Shown here in pieces: positions 8,361 to 14,936 of a stretch of 15,843 bases of DNA. Below the pieces are notes generated by a model that did no database searches, was not told the origin of the DNA, and saw only the letters and a list, made by a program, of their open reading frames with translations. Location of the stretch: assembly GCA_047971245.1 (NCBI GenBank), contig JBKDZN010000070.1:1-15843 (forward strand), in the 5' to 3' direction. The DNA is from CADEDH01 sp047971245. Lineage in GTDB: Bacteria; Actinomycetota; Acidimicrobiia; Acidimicrobiales; SZUA-35. Position 1 is the first letter of the stretch. Each line of letters opens with the position of its first letter. A program made the position numbers and the translations under genes.

Positions 8361-9070
8361 CCATCGACCAGTACCTGTTCGGCGCCCTGCCCTACGTGGT
8401 CGCCGCCGTCGCCATCGTCGGCACCCTGTGGCGGTGGCGACGGGCCCCGTTCAGTGTGTCGTCGCTGTCGTCACAGCTCCTGGAGAGCCGCAAGCTCTAC
8501 TGGGGTTCGGTGCCGTTCCACTGGGGGCTGTCCCTCATCCTGGTCGGCCACCTGGTCGGCCTGATCATCCCGCAGGGCCTCGCAGCCTGGAACGGGGCGT
8601 CACTCCGGCTGTACGTCACCGAGGTCACCGGTCTCGCCCTGGCGATCTGGGCCGCGATCGGGATCGCGGTCCTGGCCTACCGGCGCCTCACCGACGCCCG
8701 GGTCCGGACGGTCACCACCCCGATGGATCTGGTGGTTCTCGCCGTGGTCGCGGTCCAGATCGCCACCGGTATCTGGGTGGCCGTCGGGTACCGGTGGGGT
8801 TCGGCCTGGGGACCGGGTGTGCTCGGCTCGTACGTGCGGTCCCTGCTGGTCTTCCAGCCCGACCCGGCCTATGTGGCCCCCCTGCCGCTGGCGGTCAAGG
8901 CCCATGTGCTCGCCTTCTTCGTCTTCCTGGCCCTGTTCCCGTTCAGCCGGCTGGTCCACATCATCACCCTCCCGGCCCAGTACCTGACCCGGCCGTGGCA
9001 GCGGGTGGTGGCGATGCGACGGCCGCCCGACCCGAGCTATGTCCTGCCCCGCCGGGGTCGGGGCGGCTGA
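8357..9070 (+). CDS. narI: Nitrate reductase gamma subunit NarI, dihaem cytochrome b
   Basis: A membrane protein of 237 residues with five hydrophobic helices. It oxidises quinol and passes electrons via two b haems to NarH. The expected haem-ligand histidines are H55 and H65 (PFHWGLSLILVGH) and H183 and H201 (KAHVLAFF, then RLVHII), with spacings of 10 and 18 that equal E. coli H56/H66 and H187/H205. The start is TTG at 8357, overlapping the narJ stop as TTGA, with GGAGG at 8346-8350 six bases before it. The rare start codon may lower output, although coupling to narJ should help. The C-terminal tail is basic and cytoplasmic. No narK-type transporter follows within the window. Confidence 0.96.
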   Translation: MTIDQYLFGALPYVVAAVAIVGTLWRWRRAPFSVSSLSSQLLESRKLYWGSVPFHWGLSLILVGHLVGLIIPQGLAAWNGASLRLYVTEVTGLALAIWAAIGIAVLAYRRLTDARVRTVTTPMDLVVLAVVAVQIATGIWVAVGYRWGSAWGPGVLGSYVRSLLVFQPDPAYVAPLPLAVKAHVLAFFVFLALFPFSRLVHIITLPAQYLTRPWQRVVAMRRPPDPSYVLPRRGRGG

Positions 9071-9071
9071 C

Positions 9072-9094
9072 CCGCCGTCTTGCCCTCGCGGCGG
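9072..9094 (+). terminator. Hairpin just downstream of narI, possible terminator
   Basis: CCGCCG at 9072-9077 can pair with CGGCGG at 9089-9094 around an 11-base loop. The first arm could alternatively pair with GGCGG at 9062-9066 across the narI stop. There is no T-run, so termination would be of the hairpin-only or Rho-assisted type common in GC-rich genomes. The next gene runs in the same direction, so partial read-through is possible. Confidence 0.35.
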
Positions 9095-9114
9095 CCCGCC
9101 ACCAATCTGGCCCG

Positions 9115-9849
9115 ATGGACGACATCGGACCGGCCGACCGCGACACCATCGAGCTGCTCGGCGGCATCGGGCTGCTCGACGGCATCGCCACCACTCGGGC
9201 GATCCGGCGGTACCGGCCCGATCCGATCCCCACCGAGGATCTGAACACCATCATGTTCTCCGCCACCCGGGCCCCCACCGGCTCCAACCGGCAGGGGTTC
9301 CGGTTCCTGGTCCTGCGGGACGGGCCCCGGGCCACCCGGGCGAAAGCCCTGCTCGGCGGGGCGTTCCGCGACGGGTGGTCGACCAAACGGGCCGACGATG
9401 GCTACACGTCGGGGTCGGGGGCCGACGACACCTCCCCCAAGGCCCGCACGGCCCGGGCCATGCAGTACTTCGTCGACCATTTCGAGCAGACACCGGTGGT
9501 GGTCCTGGCCGCCATCCGTCGACGCCACAACGGCCTGGCGGACGGCGGCAGCGTCTTTCCGGCCTGCCAGAATCTCCTGTTGGCGGCCCGGGCGCTCGGG
9601 TACGGCGGGGTGATGACCGGCTGGCACCGCATGGTGGAACCGGAACTGCGGGAACTGCTCGACATCCCCGACACGTTCGACCTGGCCGCCACCATCCCCC
9701 TGGGCCGCCCCCAGGGGGGTCACGGACCCGTCCGACGCCGGCCCCTACCCGAGCTGGTCTTCGAGGACGGGTGGGACGAGCCGGCCCCGTGGGCGGTCGA
9801 CCCTCCCGGCACCCGGTTCACCCAGGCCGGACCGCCCCCGGCCGGGTAG
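9115..9849 (+). CDS. Nitroreductase-family FMN-dependent oxidoreductase
   Basis: A protein of 244 residues with the nitroreductase fold pattern. The N-terminal TTRAIRRYRPDPIP (26-39) holds the usual arginines that bind FMN phosphate. RAPTGSNRQGFRFLVL (52-67) matches the segment that contacts flavin. A central insertion with KARTARAMQYFVDHFEQTPVVVLA follows, and the C-terminal AARALGYGGVMTGWH and IPLGRPQGG form the last flavin-binding elements. Such enzymes use NAD(P)H to reduce nitro groups, quinones or other small electron acceptors; the natural substrate cannot be read here. The ATG at 9115 has no clear ribosome binding site, and longer in-frame extensions overlap narI and lack family similarity. 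It lies 44 bases after narI in the same direction. Any link to nitrate respiration is only positional, because the family name does not imply nitrate reduction. Confidence 0.85.
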   Translation: MDDIGPADRDTIELLGGIGLLDGIATTRAIRRYRPDPIPTEDLNTIMFSATRAPTGSNRQGFRFLVLRDGPRATRAKALLGGAFRDGWSTKRADDGYTSGSGADDTSPKARTARAMQYFVDHFEQTPVVVLAAIRRRHNGLADGGSVFPACQNLLLAARALGYGGVMTGWHRMVEPELRELLDIPDTFDLAATIPLGRPQGGHGPVRRRPLPELVFEDGWDEPAPWAVDPPGTRFTQAGPPPAG

Positions 9850-9859
9850 ACCCGGCCGG
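9838..9859. terminator. Bidirectional terminator-like palindrome between convergent genes
   Basis: CCGGCCGGGT at 9838-9847 and ACCCGGCCGG at 9850-9859 are perfect inverted repeats around AG. The palindrome contains the TAG stop of the nitroreductase gene and ends at the base before the stop of the opposing hydrolase gene. It can form a very stable hairpin in both transcripts. Confidence 0.7.
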
Positions 9860-10549
9860 TCAGAACGGGGCCGCGCCCAGATGGTCCAAGCCCCGTTCCA
9901 GGAACGGGAACGCCTTCGGGAGGCCGAAGTGGTCGACCCCAGGCAGGGTGACCAGTTCGGCGTCGGGCAGGGCGTCGGCCAGCGGATCGCCGGGACCGGC
10001 GAAGTCCTCGCTGCCGATGACGACCAGGGTCTGGTGGGTCACCCGAGCCAGCTCGTCGACCCCCAACGGTGGTGAGCTGCGTTGCAGGAAGGCGGCCAGG
10101 GCCTCGGGGTCGTTGCCGTCGTCACCGGCCATGGCGGCGAAGTGGCCGGCCACCCGGTCGTCGGGGTCGGCCCTGCCCTGGAGGGCGTCGAGGATCGGGT
10201 TGGTCGTCCGCTCCTTGAACAGGGTGGCGCCGACGCCTCCCACCACTAGGCGACCGAAGCGGTCGGGATACTGGGAGGCGAGGGTGAGCAGGATCCGGGC
10301 CCCGGCCGAGTAGCCGATCCCGTCGACGGGCCGGTCGTCGGGCAGCTCGGCGAGAATCAGGGCCTCGACCTGGTCGTAGGCGGCCGGATCGTGGGGTTTG
10401 TCGGCCGAGCCGTGACCGAGCAGGTCGGGGGCGATGACGTCCCGGCCCGCCTCGGTCAGCAGATCGATCCAGCCCGGTTCCCGCCAGGTACGGTCGGCCG
10501 AGGTGGTGAAACCGTGCAGCAGGAGGACCGGGTTGCCGTCGCCGGCCAT
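9860..10549 (-). CDS. Alpha/beta hydrolase
   Basis: A protein of 229 residues with a compact alpha/beta-hydrolase fold. The LLLHGF motif at 9-14 supplies the oxyanion hole. PDLLGHGSADKP is at about 41-52. The nucleophile is S81 in the elbow GYSAG (79-83), followed by ARILLTLASQYPDR. The acid is probably D182 (GSEDFAGP) and the base H207 (GVDHFGLP). It is predicted cytoplasmic, since no signal peptide is visible. It may be an esterase or a C-C hydrolase; the cap region is small and gives no substrate hint. The start at 10549 was chosen because its ATG overlaps the stop of the upstream 97-residue gene (ATGA), so the two are translationally coupled. A longer frame upstream would overlap that gene completely and is rich in Arg and Pro without family similarity. 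Family confidence is high; function is unknown. Confidence 0.88.
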   Translation of the reverse strand: MAGDGNPVLLLHGFTTSADRTWREPGWIDLLTEAGRDVIAPDLLGHGSADKPHDPAAYDQVEALILAELPDDRPVDGIGYSAGARILLTLASQYPDRFGRLVVGGVGATLFKERTTNPILDALQGRADPDDRVAGHFAAMAGDDGNDPEALAAFLQRSSPPLGVDELARVTHQTLVVIGSEDFAGPGDPLADALPDAELVTLPGVDHFGLPKAFPFLERGLDHLGAAPF

Positions 10550-10842
10550 CAGGCACCGACCAGCTGGGTCAGTTCGGCATCGATCCCGGCGTCGATCCGG
10601 CATCGTTCGCCGTGGCCGTGCTCGGGGTGACCGACCCGGCAGCGGGCCACGTCGGCCCGGCGGCGGATCGCGGCGATGTCGGCGGTGCGGAAGCTGGCCA
10701 TGCGCACGCTCCACGAGTCGATGACCCGGCGGTCGCCCTGGAAGGCGAAGAAGGTGGTCATCGGGCCTTCCTGTTGGTAGGCGTCGGCGCCTTCGATGAT
10801 GTCGGTGGTGTCGTCGTTGAGGGTGACGGCGTACATGGCCAT
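10549..10842 (-). CDS. Conserved-looking small protein of unknown function coupled to the hydrolase
   Basis: A 97-residue protein I do not recognise. It begins MAMYAVTLNDDTTDIIEGADAYQ, has FFAFQGDRRVIDSWSVRMASFRTADIAAIRRR in the middle, and ends in a polar segment with two cysteines, C68 and C81, bracketing three histidines (RCRVGHPEHGHGERC), which could bind a metal. No signal peptide or membrane segment is visible. The start is well supported: GGAGG (10850-10854 on the opposite strand) lies seven bases before the ATG. The stop overlaps the hydrolase ATG. The strand-like N-terminus suggests a small alpha/beta protein. Its role may relate to the hydrolase, but nothing in the sequence states a function. 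Confidence 0.75.
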   Translation of the reverse strand: MAMYAVTLNDDTTDIIEGADAYQQEGPMTTFFAFQGDRRVIDSWSVRMASFRTADIAAIRRRADVARCRVGHPEHGHGERCRIDAGIDAELTQLVGA

Positions 10843-11080
10843 GCGGATTCCTCCCCGGATCCTGCAGCCGGGACCGGACCGGCTGTCAGGGATCACGCTA
10901 CGACGAGTCCGCTGTGGGGGACCAGAGGGGCAACCATGTGAATTTTCGACGGACATCGGTGGACAGGCTGTGGACGACCGGTGGCGTACTTGCCGGAGCG
11001 GGGTCGGGGCTGTGATCGTGGAGGGCCGACACGGCCCCTGGCAGGGGCGCCATCCCGACGAAGACGGAGAACAAAGACCG
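10843..11080. promoter_or_regulatory. Divergent intergenic region between the hydrolase operon and the crotonase gene
   Basis: This gap of 238 bases should carry both divergent promoters. It holds the ribosome binding site of the minus-strand operon (10850-10854), a short AT-richer patch around 10937-10950, and the paired hairpins described separately at 11023-11047. I see no convincing -35/-10 pair on either strand. Confidence 0.45.
11023..11047 (+). promoter_or_regulatory. Two overlapping, mutually exclusive hairpins upstream of the crotonase gene
   Basis: GGGCCG at 11023-11028 pairs with CGGCCC at 11032-11037 around ACA. CCCCT at 11035-11039 pairs with AGGGG at 11043-11047 around GGC. The two stems share bases 11035-11037, so only one can form fully at a time. 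GGAGA at 11066-11070, the probable ribosome site, lies about 19 bases further on. In a GC-rich genome this could be chance. Confidence 0.35.
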
Positions 11081-11905
11081 ATGAGTGATCGCATCACGGT
11101 GACCATGGACGGCGGGGTGGCCGACGTCCGGCTCAACCGGGCCGACAAGATGAACGCCCTCGACCCGGCCATGTTCCGGGCCCTGGTGGACGTCTCCGAC
11201 CAGCTGGCCGCCGATCCGGCGGTTCGGTGCGTGGTGTTGTCGGGTGAAGGCAAGGCGTTCTGCGCCGGGTTGGACTTCGGCAGCTTCCAGGGGATGGCGT
11301 CCGACGACGCGGAGGATGAGCGGGCCCCGCGCGACATCACCGCCGCCGAGGAGGGCCGGATCACCCATCTCGGCCAGCAGGCGGTGTACGGCTGGTCGTC
11401 GCTGCCGGTCCCGGTGATCGCCGCGGTCCACGGTCACGCCTTGGGAGGCGGGATCCAGCTGGCACTCGGCGCCGACATCCGTTTCGTGGCCCCGGACGCC
11501 AAGATGTCGGTTCTGGAGATCCGCTGGGGCCTGATCCCCGACATGACCGGCACCCAGACCCTGATCGACCTGGTCGGTCTGGACGTGGCCAAGGAGCTCA
11601 CCTTCACCGGCCGCATGGTGTCGGGTACCGAGGCAGTCGAGCTCGGCCTGGCCGGCCACCTGGCCGACGATCCCCGGGCGGGGGCGCTGGAACTGGCCCA
11701 GGAGATCGCCCAGAAGTCACCCCACGCGATCCGGGCCGGCAAGCGCCTCCTCAACGCGGCGGCGAAGGTGAGCCGGGCCGACGGGTTCCTGGCCGAGCGC
11801 ACCGAGATCGCTCGCCTCATCGGTTCCCCCAATCAGGTGGAACAGGTGAAGGCGTTCTTCGAGAAGCGGACCCCGCAGTTCGCCGATCCCGAGCTGGGGG
11901 ACTGA
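11081..11905 (+). CDS. Crotonase-fold enzyme (enoyl-CoA hydratase/isomerase family)
   Basis: A protein of 274 residues, typical length for the family. FCAGLDF at 60-66 supplies one oxyanion-hole element and HGHALGGGIQLALGAD around 116-132 the second. At the two classical hydratase glutamate positions there is Gln126 and Glu146 (counterparts of rat crotonase E144 and E164). Asp154 follows eight residues after Glu146 in EIRWGLIPDMTGTQ; that Glu/Asp spacing equals Glu196/Asp204 of rat delta3,5-delta2,4-dienoyl-CoA isomerase. The enzyme may therefore be an isomerase or another crotonase rather than a simple hydratase. It would act on acyl-CoA in the cytoplasm. The start at 11081 follows GGAGA at a 10-base spacing and agrees with the family's usual N-terminus. 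Upstream in-frame starts lie in the intergenic hairpins. It converges on the phosphodiesterase gene. Confidence 0.9.
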   Translation: MSDRITVTMDGGVADVRLNRADKMNALDPAMFRALVDVSDQLAADPAVRCVVLSGEGKAFCAGLDFGSFQGMASDDAEDERAPRDITAAEEGRITHLGQQAVYGWSSLPVPVIAAVHGHALGGGIQLALGADIRFVAPDAKMSVLEIRWGLIPDMTGTQTLIDLVGLDVAKELTFTGRMVSGTEAVELGLAGHLADDPRAGALELAQEIAQKSPHAIRAGKRLLNAAAKVSRADGFLAERTEIARLIGSPNQVEQVKAFFEKRTPQFADPELGD

Positions 11906-11912
11906 ACGACGA

Positions 11913-11954
11913 GGCTGGGGCGGCCACGAACAGGTCGGTGGCCGCCGCCCAGCC
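11913..11954. terminator. Strong bidirectional terminator hairpin between convergent genes
   Basis: The left arm 11913-11927 pairs with the right arm 11938-11954 over 15 base pairs with a two-base bulge and a 10-base loop. It lies exactly between the crotonase stop (11905) and the phosphodiesterase stop (11957). There is no T-tract on either side, which is usual in very GC-rich genomes. Confidence 0.75.
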
Positions 11955-11956
11955 GC

Positions 11957-12751
11957 TCAACCGTGCCGGTGATCCGGGGGCCACTGCCCCCGGCGCCGGA
12001 GCACGTCACGCAGCAGGGCGACCTCGTCGGTCATGATGGCGTCGACCCCGAGGTCGAGCAGGTGCTCCATCTCGGCCTCGTCGTTGATGGTCCAGACCTG
12101 GACCTGAAGACCGAGCTTGTGGAGGCGGCTGATCTGGTGGGCGTTGGTCAGGGGGATCGGTCCGTACCGTACGGGGACCTGCACGGCGTAGTACGGGGAG
12201 CGTCGCCGGCCGAGGCGGGTGACCGCCTTTGCCGACAGGGCGGCCACACCGGCCGGGCCGGGGGAGCGGGCCACGTCCGGGCCGAGTTCCCGTCCGATCT
12301 GGGAGATGATCCGGTCGGAGAACGAGCCGACGCACACCCGATCCTCGAGCCTGAGGTTCTTGACGGCGTCGACGAACGGGGCCACCGCGCTCGGGGCCTT
12401 GGGTTCCACGTTCCACGTGATCTTGGGGCCCAGCTTGCTGACGACGTCTTCGAACCGGGGGACCGGGTGGGCGTCGCCGATGTACAACTCGTTCACCTCG
12501 GACCAGGTGCGCCCCTCGATGGTGCCGGGCCGCCCGGTGGCGGGCTGGGTGGTGTCGTCGTGGAAGACCACCAGGACCCCGTCGGCGGTCGCCCGCACGT
12601 CGGTCTCGATGGTGGTGTAGCCGAGGTCGACCGCCCGTTCGAACGCGGCCAGGGTGTTGCCGGGGGATACATCGCTGCCACCACGGTGGGCGATGCCGAA
12701 GGGTACGTCTCCCTGGTTCGGTAGGGGATTGGCGCGAGTCCTCGGAGCCAT
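11957..12751 (-). CDS. Glycerophosphodiester phosphodiesterase (GDPD family)
   Basis: A protein of 264 residues covering one GDPD domain. HRGG at 22-25 and the following SPGNTLAAF give the first catalytic His. E49 and D51 (TTIETDVRATADG) are the metal-binding pair, H64 is the second catalytic His (VVFHDD), and E116 with K118 (WNVEPKA) supply further active-site groups. The C-terminal VQVWTINDEAEMEHLLDLGVDAIMTDEV is a family signature. It hydrolyses glycerophosphodiesters to glycerol-3-phosphate and an alcohol, as in phospholipid turnover. No signal peptide is visible, so it is probably cytoplasmic. The ATG at 12751 is used because sequence upstream of it has no family similarity and antiparallels the next gene. 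It is divergent from the SirB1-like gene across 96 bases. Confidence 0.93.
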   Translation of the reverse strand: MAPRTRANPLPNQGDVPFGIAHRGGSDVSPGNTLAAFERAVDLGYTTIETDVRATADGVLVVFHDDTTQPATGRPGTIEGRTWSEVNELYIGDAHPVPRFEDVVSKLGPKITWNVEPKAPSAVAPFVDAVKNLRLEDRVCVGSFSDRIISQIGRELGPDVARSPGPAGVAALSAKAVTRLGRRRSPYYAVQVPVRYGPIPLTNAHQISRLHKLGLQVQVWTINDEAEMEHLLDLGVDAIMTDEVALLRDVLRRRGQWPPDHRHG

Positions 12752-12847
12752 CTGGTACCACCCTATCGCCGCCCCCCGAGGGGTGGCTCGTCGCCGGATC
12801 GGGGCGGCGGAGGTGACCGGGAACCCGAACCGCGGCACCATGGACCC

Positions 12848-13630
12848 ATGGTGTCGGTGGCCGAGGAACTCAACGCCCGGTGTGTCGACCCCGGGGCGCG
12901 CCTCGACCTGATCATGGCGGCCATCGCCACACTCGACCACGACGCCGCCCCCGACGCGGCGGAACTCGTGGCCGAGCTCGACCAGTTGGCCGCCCCGCTC
13001 GGGACCTCGGCCGAGGTCGCCGATGTCATGGCCTACGTTTTCGGTGAACTGGCCTTCGTCGGCGACACCTCGGGCTACCACCGGGCGGTGAACTCCTACC
13101 TCCACCGGGTCCTGGAACGCCGGCGGGGGATCCCGATCACCCTCGCCGCGGTGACCGCCGAGATCGGCCGACGGGCCGGCGTGGAGTTGTCGGTCGTCGG
13201 CCTGCCCGGCCATGTGGTCCTCGGTGACGGGGACAGCCCACGGCGCTGGTTCGACCCGTTCGCCGGTGGTGCCGAACTCGACCGGCCGGCGTGTGAAGCC
13301 CTGGTGGCCCGGCTCGACAACCGGATCGCCCTCACCGCCGCCATGCTGGCACCGATCGACCCCCGGGCGTTCGCCTCCCGAATGCTCAACAACCTGAAGG
13401 TGGCCCAGGCCCAGACCGGGAACCTGGCCGGTCTCATCGACGCCGTCACCGTCTCGTCCGAGCTGCGCTGGTCGCCCCCGTCGGAGCTGGCCGAACTGGC
13501 CCGCTTCCTCGGTGTGGCCGGTCGCCACGATCAGGCGGCCGCGGCCCGGACCCGGCTCATCCAGCTCGAACCGGACCGGGCCGACGCCCACCGGGCCGCC
13601 GCCCGCCGGCACCTGGCCCACCGGAACTAG
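12848..13630 (+). CDS. SirB1-family transglutaminase-like protein with C-terminal TPR-like segment
   Basis: A protein of 260 residues. Residues 40-110 carry the SirB1 pattern, ending in HRAVNSYLHRVLERRRGIPITLAAVTAEIGRRAG. GLPGHVVLGDG (H122) and WFDPFAGG (D136) are the His and Asp positions of the transglutaminase-like core. I see no cysteine at a typical nucleophile position, so enzymatic activity is doubtful. The C-terminal 80 residues, with MLNNLKVAQAQTGNLAGLIDA and LGVAGRHDQAAAARTRLIQLEPDRADAH, look like tetratricopeptide-type helices. The family is widespread and its biochemical role is poorly known. The ATG at 12848 has no clear ribosome binding site; GTG at 12851 is an alternative. It is predicted cytoplasmic and stands alone, divergent from the phosphodiesterase gene. 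Confidence 0.85.
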   Translation: MVSVAEELNARCVDPGARLDLIMAAIATLDHDAAPDAAELVAELDQLAAPLGTSAEVADVMAYVFGELAFVGDTSGYHRAVNSYLHRVLERRRGIPITLAAVTAEIGRRAGVELSVVGLPGHVVLGDGDSPRRWFDPFAGGAELDRPACEALVARLDNRIALTAAMLAPIDPRAFASRMLNNLKVAQAQTGNLAGLIDAVTVSSELRWSPPSELAELARFLGVAGRHDQAAAARTRLIQLEPDRADAHRAAARRHLAHRN

Positions 13631-13776
13631 CGCGACGACCGAACCCCGGTGGGGGAGGGGGCGGTAGTCATAGCAGACGTATACTCGTGGTCGGTTGAGA
13701 TCGCACAAATGCTCGTCACGACACGTCACGACACGACACGTCATGTCACGACACGGCGAGCGGGAACGGAGGGCAC
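13631..13776 (+). promoter_or_regulatory. Promoter and leader of the padR gene
   Basis: A good -10-like element, TATACT, is at 13680-13685, in the same context (TATACTCG) as the promoter at 15541-15536 on the opposite strand. No matching -35 is obvious. Transcription from about 13692 would give a leader of roughly 85 bases that contains the phased repeats at 13715-13755. GGAGG at 13768-13772 lies four bases before the padR ATG. Confidence 0.5.
13715..13755 (+). repeat. 10-base phased direct repeats in the padR leader
   Basis: The unit GTCACGACAC occurs at 13715-13724, 13725-13734 and 13745-13754. The unit between (13735-13744) is the variant GACACGTCAT. The four units are spaced exactly 10 bases apart, about one helical turn. 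They lie between the probable promoter and the ribosome binding site of the padR gene, as expected for a cooperative operator, perhaps for PadR itself. Confidence 0.75.
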
Positions 13777-14103
13777 ATGGCCTCGAGCCAACCGATGCGG
13801 GAGCCGACATTCCTGGTACTGGCCGCCCTGGCCCGCCACCCGGGCCACGGGTACCGGCTGGGTAAGGACATCGAGGAACTCTCGGAGGGTCGGGTGAAGC
13901 TCCGGGCCGGCACGTTGTACGCGGTGCTCGACCGCCTCCACCGGGACGGGCTGGTCATCCAGGGCGACCCGGAGCCCGGTGACGGTCCGCCGCGACGCAC
14001 CTACGCCATCACGGCCGAGGGTCGGGTGGCGCTCGAACACGAGGTACGACGGCTGCAGGCCAGTGCCGCCATCGGGGAGCTCGGGCTGGGGTGGTCGGGG
14101 TGA
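13777..14103 (+). CDS. PadR-family transcriptional regulator
   Basis: A protein of 108 residues, the size of short PadR (subfamily 2) members. The winged-helix domain runs from about 9 to 85: EPTFLVLAALARHPGHGYRLGKDIEELSEG, then VKLRAGTLYAVLDRLHRDGLV with the GTLY recognition-helix motif typical of PadR, then the wing PRRTYAITAEGRVAL. The C-terminal helix (EHEVRRLQASAA) would serve dimerisation. Such repressors usually bind inverted repeats near their own promoter. The ATG at 13777 follows GGAGG; the ATG at residue 7 is an alternative. The stop overlaps the next gene as GTGA. In Actinobacteria PadR genes are often coupled to a membrane-protein gene with a HAAS-like N-terminus, which is what follows here. 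The ligand is unknown. Confidence 0.93.
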   Translation: MASSQPMREPTFLVLAALARHPGHGYRLGKDIEELSEGRVKLRAGTLYAVLDRLHRDGLVIQGDPEPGDGPPRRTYAITAEGRVALEHEVRRLQASAAIGELGLGWSG

Positions 14104-14915
14104 GGCCCGGCCTGCTGCTCGACTGGTCGACGCGATCGCTGCCCGGGTTCGATCCGGAGCTCCGTCGCGAGCTGTCCGAATCGGTGACCGAGGCCGCTCG
14201 GTCCGGCGGCCGTCGCGACCGGGCGGCCGAACTGCTCGGTCTCATCGGTCTCTCATTCACCATGCAGGCCCGGCGCGGCACCGGGGATGACCGGGTGGAG
14301 ACGGTCCGCCAGGGCATGCGGCTGGCCGCCCTGGTCCTGGCGGTCCAGGTCTACGCCCTCGAGCTGGCCCACGGCCGCCTCGTGGCGGCTGCCCTGGCGG
14401 CGGCCGTGGGCATTGTGGTGGCCGCCGGCACCCGCTGGGTTCCCGTCGTGCTGGCCGCGCCGCTGGTGGTGCTGACCGGTTTCGACGGCGGGGTGTCGTT
14501 GGTCATGGCGGCCGGTCTCGCCATGACGGCGGCGATCGGAACCCCACACGACGGGAGACGATGCCGGCGAGGGGCATGCCTGGCCACGGTGGGGATGGCG
14601 GGGTTGGCTGCCGTCGGCCCGCACCTGCCGGCGGCGGCCACCGTGGCGGTGGCTGCCGCCGGCGCGGCGGTGGTCGGCGCGTTTCTGCTGCTCGGCTGGT
14701 TCGATCCGCGCTACGCGGTGGCGGCTACGGTGATCAGCGCCATCCGATTGGCGAGCACGGCCCAGTTGGCTGATTTCGATGTCTGGGCGGCGGTGGCGTC
14801 TACCAGCCCCCCCGGTGGGTTCTTCGTGCGGTTGGCCCTGATGATCTTCGGGGTCACGACCGGCTGGCTCGTGGCCTCCCGGGCGCTCGACCGGTGCGTG
14901 GGACCGGCGATCTGA
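14100..14915 (+). CDS. Multi-pass membrane protein coupled to PadR, HAAS-like N-terminus
   Basis: A protein of 271 residues starting with GTG that overlaps the padR stop by four bases. The first 65 residues are soluble and charged (LLDWSTRSLPGFDPELRRELSESVTEAARSG...), resembling the helical HAAS or permease-prefix segments found after PadR genes. About six to seven hydrophobic segments follow, starting with GMRLAALVLAVQVYALEL near residue 70 and ending with FFVRLALMIFGVTTGWLVASRAL. I see no transporter signature or catalytic motif. It may be a membrane sensor or effector whose level is set by the PadR repressor. The gene converges on another membrane-protein gene, and the two stops are nine bases apart. 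Function unknown; coding status is strong from coupling and codon use. Confidence 0.8.
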   Translation: MRPGLLLDWSTRSLPGFDPELRRELSESVTEAARSGGRRDRAAELLGLIGLSFTMQARRGTGDDRVETVRQGMRLAALVLAVQVYALELAHGRLVAAALAAAVGIVVAAGTRWVPVVLAAPLVVLTGFDGGVSLVMAAGLAMTAAIGTPHDGRRCRRGACLATVGMAGLAAVGPHLPAAATVAVAAAGAAVVGAFLLLGWFDPRYAVAATVISAIRLASTAQLADFDVWAAVASTSPPGGFFVRLALMIFGVTTGWLVASRALDRCVGPAI

Positions 14916-14936
14916 TCCCCGGCTCATCGCCGGTCC
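14901..14936. terminator. Bidirectional terminator-like hairpin spanning two convergent stop codons
   Basis: GGACCGGCGAT at 14901-14911 is a perfect 11-base inverted repeat of ATCGCCGGTCC at 14926-14936, with a 14-base loop. The loop contains the TGA of the upstream membrane-protein gene, and the right arm includes part of the stop of the opposing gene, so the stem is built from coding sequence of both genes. Confidence 0.65.

Noticed and set aside
10550..10714. An N-terminal extension of the alpha/beta hydrolase
   Set aside because: It lies wholly within the well-supported 97-residue gene and is Arg/Pro-rich, while the ATGA overlap supports the shorter start.
13715..13755. The short repeats before padR as a CRISPR array
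   Set aside because: The units are 10 bases long without spacers and no cas genes are present.
12752..13810. A long N-terminal extension of the glycerophosphodiester phosphodiesterase frame
   Set aside because: The frame stays open but is antisense to the SirB1-like gene, and its residues have the low-complexity look of a shadow frame.
13649..13897. An 82-codon plus-strand frame covering the padR leader
   Set aside because: It overlaps the padR start in another frame, would begin upstream of the likely promoter, and its residues change character where the padR coding region begins.
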